In this document: one piece after another, positions 1 to 7,049 of the stretch
How the letters are laid out: each line of letters begins with the position of its first letter
Numbering within the stretch: position 1 is the stretch's first letter
DNA from: an uncultured Prevotellaceae bacterium
Lineage (GTDB): Bacteria > Bacteroidota > Bacteroidia > Bacteroidales > Bacteroidaceae
Direction: 5' to 3'
NCBI GenBank assembly: GCA_900316505.1
Contig: ONDH01000022.1
Span: 1-64,000 of the forward strand
Length of the DNA stretch: 64,000 nucleotides
Notes under the pieces: generated by a model
Databases searched by the model: none
Told to the model about the DNA's origin: nothing
The model's input: the letters and a program-made list of their open reading frames with translations, nothing else
Made by a program: the position numbers and the translations under genes

Positions 1-19
1 CAAACGAGTTGCAAGATAG

Positions 20-61
20 AGAATATTCTCTGTTTTATGCCAGAAATCGAGAATATTCTCG
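20..61. promoter_or_regulatory. two 12-bp palindromes, candidate operator
   Basis: The perfect palindrome GAGAATATTCTC occurs twice, at about 20-31 and 50-61. A degenerate third half (TGAGAATAATATT) follows at about 78. The pair lies just upstream of the first promoter of the WG-repeat lipoprotein gene. The spacing of 30 bp (about three helical turns) fits a dimeric repressor or activator bound to one face of the DNA. No regulator gene is visible nearby, so the function is inferred from position and symmetry only. Confidence 0.4.
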
Positions 62-87
62 TTTTTTCCGATTTTTTGAGAATAATA

Positions 88-117
88 TTGCCACCCCCTA
101 ATATCACCGTAACTTTG
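88..117 (+). promoter_or_regulatory. Bacteroidetes-type promoter P1 of WG-repeat gene
   Basis: The -33 TTG at about 88-90 and the -7 box TAACTTTG at 110-117 are separated by 19 nt, which matches the Bacteroidetes sigma-70 pattern. A second box, TACTTTTG at 169-176, has TTTG 20 nt upstream and would give a shorter leader to the ATG at 233. Confidence 0.6.
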
Positions 118-232
118 CATCAGATTCAAAAATTTCCATTTCTGTTTGGAGGGTTCGGGAAAGTTTCGTACTTTTGCAACGACTTTTACTACAAACCGTT
201 ATGGGCAACTAACCAAAAAAACAAGAGGACAA

Positions 233-1414
233 ATGAAAAAATTAGCTTTTATGGTAATGACGGGGCTGCTGATGCTGGCTCTTGTGACAACAGGATGTGG
301 AACCAAGAATGCACCGAGTGCTGAGGGTGAGGATGCTGACAGCACGGGTGTGGAGGTGGAGGCTGCGGATGAAGCTGCCTACGACCTCGAGGCGATAGCC
401 AAAGCCATTGAGGGATGTGAGGACCTGACGGCTTTCCGCTCCGGCTTGGCTGGTGTGAAGAAGAATGGCAAGGTGGGCTACATTGACAAGAAGGGCAACG
501 TGGTGATTCCGTTTGAATATGACTCACCCACACAGGTGTTCTGCGATGATGTGGTCGCTGTGTTCAAGGGTGATGATGTCATCTACATGGATCCGAAGGG
601 CAAGGAGCTGTTCCGCACAAAGAATTTCGGAAGGTTCCATGAAGGGCTGTGCAGCAACCGCGAGGATGTGGGAGAAGACAAGATTGGCAAGCTGGGATTC
701 ATCGACAAGACAGGCAAGGTGGTGGTTCCGTTTGAGTATGATTATACGGGTGATTTCAGCGATGGCATGTGCTGGGTGACGAAGGAGGATGGCAACATTG
801 GCTACATCAACAAGAAGGGCGAACTGGTGGTGCCTTGCCAGTATGAATGGCCTGCAGAACGCCAGCCGACAGATTTCCATGACGGGCTGTGTGCCGTGAT
901 TGTGGATGAAGAGCATGAGTGGTTCGGATTCATCGACAAGACAGGCAAGCGCGCTTTCCCTGGTGTGTACTCAAACGAGGCGAACTTCTCTGAAGGTCTG
1001 GCAATGGTCAGGGAGATTTTAGGCAATGATACATGGCGTTCGGGCTATATCGACAAGACGGGCAAGTTCGTCATCGAGATGGACGAGGACCGCTGGGGCG
1101 GAGAGTTCCACGATGGCATTGCGAAGGTGGTTACCCCCCATCAAACTTACTTCATCGACAAGACGGGCAAGAAGGTGTTTGAGCTGGACGAGAAGTATAA
1201 GTACGCTGAAGACTACAGTGAGGGTACATGGCTCGTGAATGACGGTGAGCACCACATGGGCTTCATCGACAACACGGGCAAGACCATCGTTCCTTGCAAG
1301 TATTATGCCTACACGCCTTTCTCGGAGGGTCTGGCGCTGGTGCAGGAGAAACAGAATGGCAGATACGGATTTGTGGACAAGGAGGGAAAGAGCACGTTTG
1401 AGTTTTCAAAGTGA
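233..1414 (+). CDS. WG-repeat (KWG) lipoprotein
   Basis: This is a predicted secreted lipoprotein of 393 residues built from WG repeats. The start at 233 was chosen over an in-frame ATG at 146. It opens directly into a lipoprotein signal (MKKLAFMVMTGLLMLALVTTGC, lipobox TTGC), and the earlier ATG lies upstream of the second promoter box. After an acidic linker (residues 25-60) come about nine repeats of the type GFIDKTGK-VVVPFEYD, which are typical of the WG_beta_rep family and probably form a beta-solenoid. The biochemical role of these proteins is unknown; surface binding is plausible. The gene stands alone, and a palindromic repeat follows its stop codon. Confidence 0.9.
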   Translation: MKKLAFMVMTGLLMLALVTTGCGTKNAPSAEGEDADSTGVEVEAADEAAYDLEAIAKAIEGCEDLTAFRSGLAGVKKNGKVGYIDKKGNVVIPFEYDSPTQVFCDDVVAVFKGDDVIYMDPKGKELFRTKNFGRFHEGLCSNREDVGEDKIGKLGFIDKTGKVVVPFEYDYTGDFSDGMCWVTKEDGNIGYINKKGELVVPCQYEWPAERQPTDFHDGLCAVIVDEEHEWFGFIDKTGKRAFPGVYSNEANFSEGLAMVREILGNDTWRSGYIDKTGKFVIEMDEDRWGGEFHDGIAKVVTPHQTYFIDKTGKKVFELDEKYKYAEDYSEGTWLVNDGEHHMGFIDNTGKTIVPCKYYAYTPFSEGLALVQEKQNGRYGFVDKEGKSTFEFSK

Positions 1415-1441
1415 GAAACTCAAAAGGGAAAAAGGAAAAAT

Positions 1442-1534
1442 GAAAAGTGAAAAATCTAAGTTACCTGCCATACGGGATGTTGGTGCCCAGATTGCAAAGG
1501 TAACTTAGATTTTTCACTCTTCACTTTTCACTTA
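1442..1534. repeat. palindromic intergenic element, AAGTTACC arms
   Basis: The left arm AGTGAAAAATCTAAGTTACC (1446-1465) is repeated exactly in inverted orientation at 1499-1518. The loop starts with the core variant GCCATACGGG. Simple GTGAAAA-type words extend both arms. The same arms recur at 63042-63154, and as a degraded form at 49490-49645. It lies between convergent genes and could act as a bidirectional terminator. Confidence 0.85.
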
Positions 1535-1542
1535 GAATCTCA

Positions 1543-2832
1543 CTACCTCTCGAACTCTTTCAGTTTCTTCACGTAGTAGGCACGGAGGTCTTCCCATTTG
1601 TAGTAGGGATATTGGTCGGTAGGAACGGGAAGGGTGGCTTCCTTCTCGTTGAGCAGGGCTTTGACGAGGACAGGAGCGTCCTTCTGCTTTTTGGAACGGT
1701 AGAAGACGAGTTGGATGTTGCATGCCATAGGATAGATGCGGTAGTTCACCCAGTAGTCTTCGAGGTGGTCGAGGTCTTGCACTTGACGTCCGCAACTGTC
1801 GAGTTCCAGCAGACAAGCGAGAGGCATGACGCACACTTCGTGTCCGAAACGGAGCGTGGCACCATTCTTGAAGGTCTTGGATGCCATGATGGTGTCGGTG
1901 GTCTCTATGATGTTGTGGAGCAGGTCAGCCTGATTGAACTGCATGATGCCACCTGTCTGTGGGGCTGCCCCATAACCGAGATACCAGTCGATGTTGACGA
2001 TTTTCCAGAGGTCGTAGCACTCTTCGGTGGTGAAGAGGTTCCACATGTCCTCACCATTTCCATGACTCTGCATGTTGGTGATGACGTTGAAGACGGCGCG
2101 CATGAAGGAGCGAGGACGGAAATCCTCATCGTTCCAATAGGACTCGTCGTTGAAGAGAGCACGGCAGAAGCGTTCGGGATGGGTGTATTTCTTCTTATAC
2201 TCATCGACGATGCTGCCACGGTCACGGCTGGCATCACGAAGACGCTGACTGAAATTGTGGTTGAGGTAGTATTGATAGGACTCGCTCACATCATTGTGCA
2301 TCTTCATTCGAGGATTGAAGGCAGTCAACTCCTCGCACTCAGCAGTCATGCTGAGGATGCAACGAATCACCACTGTACTGCGGGCATCCACTTCAGCATC
2401 CTTGCCACTGAAGATTTCAGGAAAATTCTCGGTCATGCGGCGACCAATGCCGTGATGCTGCAGTTCACCGATGTCGGAGAGTTCGCCAAGACGCCCTTTG
2501 GTGGTGGGGATGAAGCGTTCGAGCTTCGCCAGTGCTTCCTTGCCGAGGGGTGTGAGTTTGCCAAGTTCGTTGGCACGACGGAACACGCGAATGACGCTGG
2601 TGTAGTCGTTCTCATTGATGAGCCAACGTGAACCATGACGTCCGTAGTGGGACATGTAGAAAGGTTCGTAACCTTTGGGGGCTTTTGTCAAGGCTTTTGT
2701 AGGTGCCTGATAAGCCATGTAGTTGGAGCCTGACTTGAGAATGTCGGCATAGATTTCCTCCTTGGCTGTCTGTGCAAAGGAAGTCAGAAGCGAACAACTG
2801 AAAACTAAAAGTGTGAGTGTCTTTTTCTTCAT
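1543..2832 (-). CDS. secreted histidine-type acid phosphatase (phytase/MINPP-like)
   Basis: This is a histidine-phosphatase-superfamily enzyme (branch 2) of about 429 residues. It probably hydrolyses phosphomonoesters such as inositol phosphates in the periplasm. The start at 2832 gives a clean signal peptide (MKKKTLTLLVFSCSLL, cleavage near SFAQ); the upstream in-frame ATG would add 19 residues that do not resemble a signal. The catalytic motif RHGSR lies near residues 65-69 and the proton-donor motif GHE in the last third, as in MINPP and phytases. Multiple-inositol-polyphosphate phosphatases are known in Bacteroides. The substrate here is inferred from the family and not shown by the sequence. 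The gene is followed by heptanucleotide repeats on its 5' side. Confidence 0.85.
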   Translation of the reverse strand: MKKKTLTLLVFSCSLLTSFAQTAKEEIYADILKSGSNYMAYQAPTKALTKAPKGYEPFYMSHYGRHGSRWLINENDYTSVIRVFRRANELGKLTPLGKEALAKLERFIPTTKGRLGELSDIGELQHHGIGRRMTENFPEIFSGKDAEVDARSTVVIRCILSMTAECEELTAFNPRMKMHNDVSESYQYYLNHNFSQRLRDASRDRGSIVDEYKKKYTHPERFCRALFNDESYWNDEDFRPRSFMRAVFNVITNMQSHGNGEDMWNLFTTEECYDLWKIVNIDWYLGYGAAPQTGGIMQFNQADLLHNIIETTDTIMASKTFKNGATLRFGHEVCVMPLACLLELDSCGRQVQDLDHLEDYWVNYRIYPMACNIQLVFYRSKKQKDAPVLVKALLNEKEATLPVPTDQYPYYKWEDLRAYYVKKLKEFER

Positions 2833-2907
2833 ATATGTTTTGGATTTGTGTATGATTGTTTCGTGATAAATGGTGAGGGTGAAGAGCACAACGCATCCGT
2901 CTCCTTA

Positions 2908-2972
2908 ACTCTAAACTCTAAACTCTAAACCCTAAACCCTAAGCCCTAAACTCTAAACTCTAAACCCTAAAC
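2908..2972. repeat. heptanucleotide tandem repeat (telomere-like CCCTAAA type)
   Basis: About nine consecutive 7-bp units alternate between ACTCTAA and ACCCTAA (one GCCCTAA), without indels. They fill the gap between the phosphatase and the esterase genes. The same word family recurs at 13798, 46536, 47752 and 52607. Confidence 0.9.
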
Positions 2973-2976
2973 AAAT

Positions 2977-3786
2977 TTAGTCGTATGTGGCGAAGTTGGC
3001 GTTGCGACCAAGGTCGTGGTAAGCGTTCTGCAAGAGTGAGGGTGTGATTTCGAAGTCGCGGTTGATGGGACGGTCTTCATCCTTGAGGGAATGGGAGAAC
3101 ATCCAATCGTAGGTCTGATAGCAGTAGAAGAGGCGTGCAAGACGACCATGATTGATGCCAGGCATGCGGGTGTAGATAAGACGTGAGTCGTCACCTGTCT
3201 TCTTGATGGCTTCCACCACCCTGTCGGATGCTGAGACAGGCACAGCAGTGTCGGCAGTGCCATGCACAATCCACATGGGGATGCGAGAAAGTCCGCTAAG
3301 GTCTTTCACCGTGGCTCCACCACACATGGCCATGCCTGCGGCGATGCGATCGGGATAGGTGGCACACATGTCGAGAGTGCCGTAACCACCAAGACTCATG
3401 CCGTAGCAGTAGATGCGGTCACTGTCGATGTGGAAGTTGGCTTCTGCCCACTCGACGAGCTTCATGATTTTCTGCGGATTCCATGAGCCACCAGGGTTCT
3501 GGGGTGCCAATACGTAGCAGTCGATGGCGCGTCCACGCTTGAGGGCTTCCATGGGACCATATTTCTTCACCTTGTTCAAGTCGGTGCCGCAAAGGCTGGC
3601 TCCGTGCAGGAAGATGAGCAGGGGACGATGAACGCCGTCACTCTCGTCTTCGTCAGGACGGTAGAACCAGAAGTTGTAACTGCCAGCCACGGTGTTGCGG
3701 TAGGCTTTGCTGGTGTCTTGCGCACGACTGACCATGCTGAACACCAAAAGGATAAGAATAAGAATATATCGAGACATAAACTTCAT
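2977..3786 (-). CDS. secreted alpha/beta-hydrolase (esterase, PHB-depolymerase/prolyl-oligopeptidase-like)
   Basis: This is an alpha/beta-hydrolase of 269 residues with an N-terminal signal (YILILILLVFSMVSRAQ). The catalytic triad can be read: the nucleophile elbow GMSLGG near residue 150, Asp in HGTADTAVP, and His in INHGRL. The oxyanion region is FLHGASLCG. The architecture matches single-domain esterases (feruloyl or acetyl esterase type) that act on plant cell-wall side chains, or small prolyl-oligopeptidase-like peptidases. The exact substrate cannot be told. Two candidate starts exist (3786 and 3777), both giving the same signal peptide. It is divergent from the propeller genes, with back-to-back promoter boxes. 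Confidence 0.8.
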   Translation of the reverse strand: MKFMSRYILILILLVFSMVSRAQDTSKAYRNTVAGSYNFWFYRPDEDESDGVHRPLLIFLHGASLCGTDLNKVKKYGPMEALKRGRAIDCYVLAPQNPGGSWNPQKIMKLVEWAEANFHIDSDRIYCYGMSLGGYGTLDMCATYPDRIAAGMAMCGGATVKDLSGLSRIPMWIVHGTADTAVPVSASDRVVEAIKKTGDDSRLIYTRMPGINHGRLARLFYCYQTYDWMFSHSLKDEDRPINRDFEITPSLLQNAYHDLGRNANFATYD

Positions 3787-3805
3787 TTTTAATGAAAATG
3801 ATGTG

Positions 3806-3834
3806 CAAAGATACGGAAAATTTCTCTACCTTTG
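3806..3834. promoter_or_regulatory. divergent promoter region
   Basis: The plus-strand -7 box TACCTTTG lies at 3827-3834, serving the propeller gene at 3864. A minus-strand box TATCTTTG lies at 3806-3813, serving the esterase. The two lie only 13 bp apart, so the two transcripts probably compete for polymerase. Confidence 0.55.
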
Positions 3835-3863
3835 CATATCGTTTCCATTAAAAAAAGAAAAAA

Positions 3864-5159
3864 ATGAGATTCAAGCAATTACTCGTTCTCTTTTCAGTAG
3901 CCCTACCCTTGCTGATGCACGCTCAGTTGGTGCGTCCCAAGATTGGCAAGACGGCACAGTCTGCTGATGGCCGCATCAGTATTGAGCTCATCGGCAAAAA
4001 GCAGTTTTACGCCCCTGGCGATAAAGCCACGGCTGACCCTGACATCAATTCGCCCAAGTCGGTGAATGTACATCCGAACGGCAAGAAGTTCTACGTGAAC
4101 TCGCTGGAGGGTGCCACCACTGTGGTGTATGACTTCCAGACTTTCAAGAAGCTGGCTGTCATCAAGCATCAGTTTGACCATACGAAGGATGCCCACTTGT
4201 GGAGCAAGCCTTCTGGACTTTATCCTTTCACGCATTATCAGAACAACCACCTGAACACTTTCTACGGCAAGCCTGTGGAGAGCACTTTCTCGCATGGCGG
4301 AAGGTATCTGTGGGTGCCCTACTACCGTCGTTCGTATGACATCAACGCACAGGATCCTTCTGCGGTTGCCATCATCGACACACAGACGGACAAGATTATC
4401 CGACTGATGGAGACAGGACCACTGCCTAAGATGATTGCCACCTCGCCTGACGGCAAGTATGTGGCCATTTCGCATTGGGGAAACAACACGGTGGGCATCA
4501 TTGACATCAGCAGCACAGATCCGAAGCAATGGAAACACAAGGCGTGCCACATCGTGGATTATCAGCTGAAACTGAACTATAGCCTCACCAGTTCCGTGAA
4601 CCGTGATTCGGGAAGCGGTTATGCGCTGCGCGGCACGGTGTTCACTCCCGACAACCACTACCTGCTGGTAGGCTGCATGGGTGGTGGCGGCGGCATCGCT
4701 GTGATTGACTTGCAGAAGTCGGAGTATCTGGGACGTTTGCAGGGCATGATGGCGAATGTGCGCCACTTGGTGCTGAAGAACGGCTATCTGTATCTGAGCA
4801 TCAACACGGCTGGTTATGTGCAGAAGATTGCGCTGAAGACAATTCTAGATGCCATTCCGAAGATGCAGAACAAGCGTGTGACGGTGACGGGGTGGCAGAA
4901 CTGCAAGGTGGGAGCTGGTGCCCGCACCATCGAGCTGTCGCCTTCCGGCAAATATATCTTTGCTGCCTGCAACAACGCCAGCGCCCTCTATGTGGTGGAT
5001 GCACAGGAGATGAAGGTGCTCACAAGCATCCCTGCTGACAGCTATCCTGTGGGACTGGATGTGTCGAAGGATGGCAAGTATGTGTTCACCACCGCACAGG
5101 GACATTCCGGCAAAGGTGGCGGCAATGCTGTGGACATTTTTAAGGTGACGTATAAATAG
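3864..5159 (+). CDS. YncE-like secreted beta-propeller protein A
   Basis: This is a secreted protein of 431 residues with a signal peptide (LLVLFSVALPLLMHAQ) followed by YVTN/NHL-type propeller blades. Typical blade strings are IATSPDGKYVAISHWGNN, GTVFTPDNHYLLVGCMGGG and IELSPSGKYIFAACNN. No catalytic motif is visible. Family members (YncE, surface-layer YVTN proteins) are binding scaffolds, and some bind DNA or metal cofactors. The job here is unknown. The next gene starts 6 bp downstream and is a close paralogue, so the two form an operon made by tandem duplication. Confidence 0.8.
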   Translation: MRFKQLLVLFSVALPLLMHAQLVRPKIGKTAQSADGRISIELIGKKQFYAPGDKATADPDINSPKSVNVHPNGKKFYVNSLEGATTVVYDFQTFKKLAVIKHQFDHTKDAHLWSKPSGLYPFTHYQNNHLNTFYGKPVESTFSHGGRYLWVPYYRRSYDINAQDPSAVAIIDTQTDKIIRLMETGPLPKMIATSPDGKYVAISHWGNNTVGIIDISSTDPKQWKHKACHIVDYQLKLNYSLTSSVNRDSGSGYALRGTVFTPDNHYLLVGCMGGGGGIAVIDLQKSEYLGRLQGMMANVRHLVLKNGYLYLSINTAGYVQKIALKTILDAIPKMQNKRVTVTGWQNCKVGAGARTIELSPSGKYIFAACNNASALYVVDAQEMKVLTSIPADSYPVGLDVSKDGKYVFTTAQGHSGKGGGNAVDIFKVTYK

Positions 5160-5165
5160 CTCAAT

Positions 5166-6503
5166 ATGAAAAGGACACTTTCACTTTTAGTTTTTAGTTT
5201 TTCACTTTTAGTTTCCACTGCGCAGGTTGCACCCATCACACATCCTGCCATTGGCACAACCGCCTACAGCAGTGACAGCACGTTCAGCATCAAGCTGATT
5301 GGCAAGAAGCAGTATTATGCGCCAACGGAGACGGCAACGGCTGACAAGGACATCAATTCGCCAAAATCGGTGAACATGCATCCGAATGCCACAAAATATT
5401 ATGTGAATTCGCTGGAGGGTGCCACCACTATCGTGTATGACTTCAAGACGAACGAGAAGATGAAGGTGATCCGCCATGACTTCACAGATGCTGACACGGT
5501 GCTGTTGGGCAAAAACTTTCAACCTTTCTACAAGTTCACCCACTACCTGCCCAATGCGAAACATCCAGCCTCTCCTTTCGGAGGTTGGGGAGCTTTCTAC
5601 GGCAAGCCTGTGGAGAGTTGCTTCACACATGGAGGAAAGTATCTGTGGGTGCCTTACTATCGCCGTGACTACGACATCAACGCCCAAGACCCTTCTGCTG
5701 TCGCCATCATCGATACAGAAACAGACAGCATCATCCGACTGATGGACACGGGTCCTCTGCCTAAAATGATAGCCACTTCTCCTGACGGAAAACTCGTTGC
5801 CATCACGCAATGGGGTGACAATACGGTGGGTATCATCAACATCGAGAGCGAGAACCCATTTGACTGGCACTACACCTATCTGGCTGTGATTGACCAGAAA
5901 CTGAAACTGAACTTCAGCATGACCAAGCAGGTGGATCGTGATGATGATAGCGGCTATTGCTTGCGTGGCACAGCATTCACACCAGACAACCACTACCTGC
6001 TGGTGGGTTGCATGGCTGGCAATAACGGCATCGCGGTGGTGGATTTGGAGAAGATGGAGTATCTTGGACGCATCATGGGCAACATGTATAACTTGCGCCA
6101 CCTCTTGATTCGTGATGGTTATGTGTATCTGAGCATCAACCGTGACGGCTACATTCAGCGCATGCCGCTCACGCAGTTCCTTGCTGCCATTCCTAACCTC
6201 CAGGCATCAAGCACGAAGACCACCACCCTCTCGGGATGGGAAAACTGCAAGGTGGGCAATGGTGCCCGCACCATCGAATTCTCACCTGACGGGCGCTACA
6301 TCTTTGCTGCCTGCAATGCCAGCTCCACGCTCTATGTGGTGGATGCAAAGCGTTTCCAAGTGGTCACCTCCATGTCTATTGACAGCTATCCTGTGGGACT
6401 GGAAGTGTCACTCAACGGAAAATATGTGTTCACGACTTCACAAGGTCGCAGCAATGGTGGCGGCAACTGCGTGGACATCTTTGAGGTGAACAGGAGCGAA
6501 TAA
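5166..6503 (+). CDS. YncE-like secreted beta-propeller protein B (paralogue)
   Basis: This is a 445-residue paralogue of the preceding gene, with the same layout. It has a signal peptide (LSLLVFSFSLLVSTAQ), then the shared segment around NSPKSVNMHPN and LEGATTIVYDF, then YVTN-type blades. Compared with its neighbour it carries an insertion near residues 100-120 (after KNFQPFYKFTHY) in place of a shorter loop. The two proteins are similar along their whole length, including the conserved WVPYYRR and GPLPKMIATSPDGK strings. Retention of both copies suggests two ligands or a heteromeric complex. Function is unknown. Confidence 0.8.
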   Translation: MKRTLSLLVFSFSLLVSTAQVAPITHPAIGTTAYSSDSTFSIKLIGKKQYYAPTETATADKDINSPKSVNMHPNATKYYVNSLEGATTIVYDFKTNEKMKVIRHDFTDADTVLLGKNFQPFYKFTHYLPNAKHPASPFGGWGAFYGKPVESCFTHGGKYLWVPYYRRDYDINAQDPSAVAIIDTETDSIIRLMDTGPLPKMIATSPDGKLVAITQWGDNTVGIINIESENPFDWHYTYLAVIDQKLKLNFSMTKQVDRDDDSGYCLRGTAFTPDNHYLLVGCMAGNNGIAVVDLEKMEYLGRIMGNMYNLRHLLIRDGYVYLSINRDGYIQRMPLTQFLAAIPNLQASSTKTTTLSGWENCKVGNGARTIEFSPDGRYIFAACNASSTLYVVDAKRFQVVTSMSIDSYPVGLEVSLNGKYVFTTSQGRSNGGGNCVDIFEVNRSE

Positions 6504-6523
6504 GGATATTCACTCAACTTTTG

Positions 6524-6650
6524 CAAGTTGAGCTCTTGAGGAGTTAAAGGAGTTAAGGAGTTATCGCTTCGCTAAGGAGTTAAAAGCCAAATGACATGCT
6601 GGTGTCAAAGGGTATCGGCATAATTCCTTTAACTCCTTTAACTCCTAAAA
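6524..6650. repeat. nested palindromic intergenic element, AGGAGTTAA arms
   Basis: Tandem GGAGTTAA words on the left (GAGTTAAAGGAGTTAAGGAG) are answered by TTAACTCC words on the right (CTTTAACTCCTTTAACTCCT). The centre contains ACATGCTGGTGTC, a variant of the CATGC core seen in other elements. The outer shell ACTCAACTT/AAGTTGAG is folded on itself at 6512-6535. It sits between convergent genes and probably also terminates transcription. Confidence 0.75.
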
Positions 6651-6734
6651 CAAAACTGAATTATCAAAAGAAGTGGGACACACCAACGAGGTGCGCCCCA
6701 CTTTTTCTTTGAGATCTTTGTAATGACAGGAATG

Positions 6735-7028
6735 TCAGATGCTCTGCTCACAATTCCACACGAAAGCACGAAGGCCGAGCATGGGATTGTCGTCATCGTA
6801 ACGTTTGAGACGCTTGAGCAGAGGTCCCACCTGTGCATCTTCAACCACTGTGATGATGGCACTGTTCATGGATGGCCATGCATGGGTGCCAAGATGAGGG
6901 TCACCACCTTTAGTGCCACGTCCACCTGCCTGTTCGAGGATGGTGTAACCACGTGCGTTGGTATCATTCAAGGCTTCCATCACATTCACCTGATGAGCCT
7001 GGTCGTATGCTATAAATACTGTCTTCAT
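6735..7028 (-). CDS. PII-like transporter-associated protein
   Basis: This is a small 97-residue protein resembling the nitrogen-regulatory PII fold, of the kind annotated as PG0541-family transporter-associated. It opens MKTVFIAYDQAHQVNVMEAL, contains the glycine-rich loop QAGGRGTKGGDPHLGTHAWP, and ends in a hydrophobic strand. It is the last gene of the efflux operon, 21 bp after the RND pump gene, and probably modulates or senses the state of the pump. Canonical PII uridylylation and ATP-binding residues are not evident, so the ligand is unknown. It ends in the AGGAGTTAA repeat region. Confidence 0.75.
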   Translation of the reverse strand: MKTVFIAYDQAHQVNVMEALNDTNARGYTILEQAGGRGTKGGDPHLGTHAWPSMNSAIITVVEDAQVGPLLKRLKRYDDDNPMLGLRAFVWNCEQSI

Positions 7029-7049
7029 ATTATCTGCGTTTTATCGTTA

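Noticed and set aside
1612..2631. Long plus-strand open frame (339 codons) opposite the histidine phosphatase gene
   Set aside because: It is antisense to a gene with clear catalytic motifs and a signal peptide. The frame has no recognisable domain and no promoter; it results from codon bias on the other strand.
2908..2972. Telomere of a linear replicon (CCCTAAA-type units)
   Set aside because: It is internal between genes, only nine units long, and belongs to a family of 7-bp repeats found at several loci.
5208..6101. Long minus-strand open frame opposite propeller B (and a similar one opposite propeller A)
   Set aside because: Both are shadows of the propeller genes. The two antisense products resemble each other only because the sense genes are paralogues.
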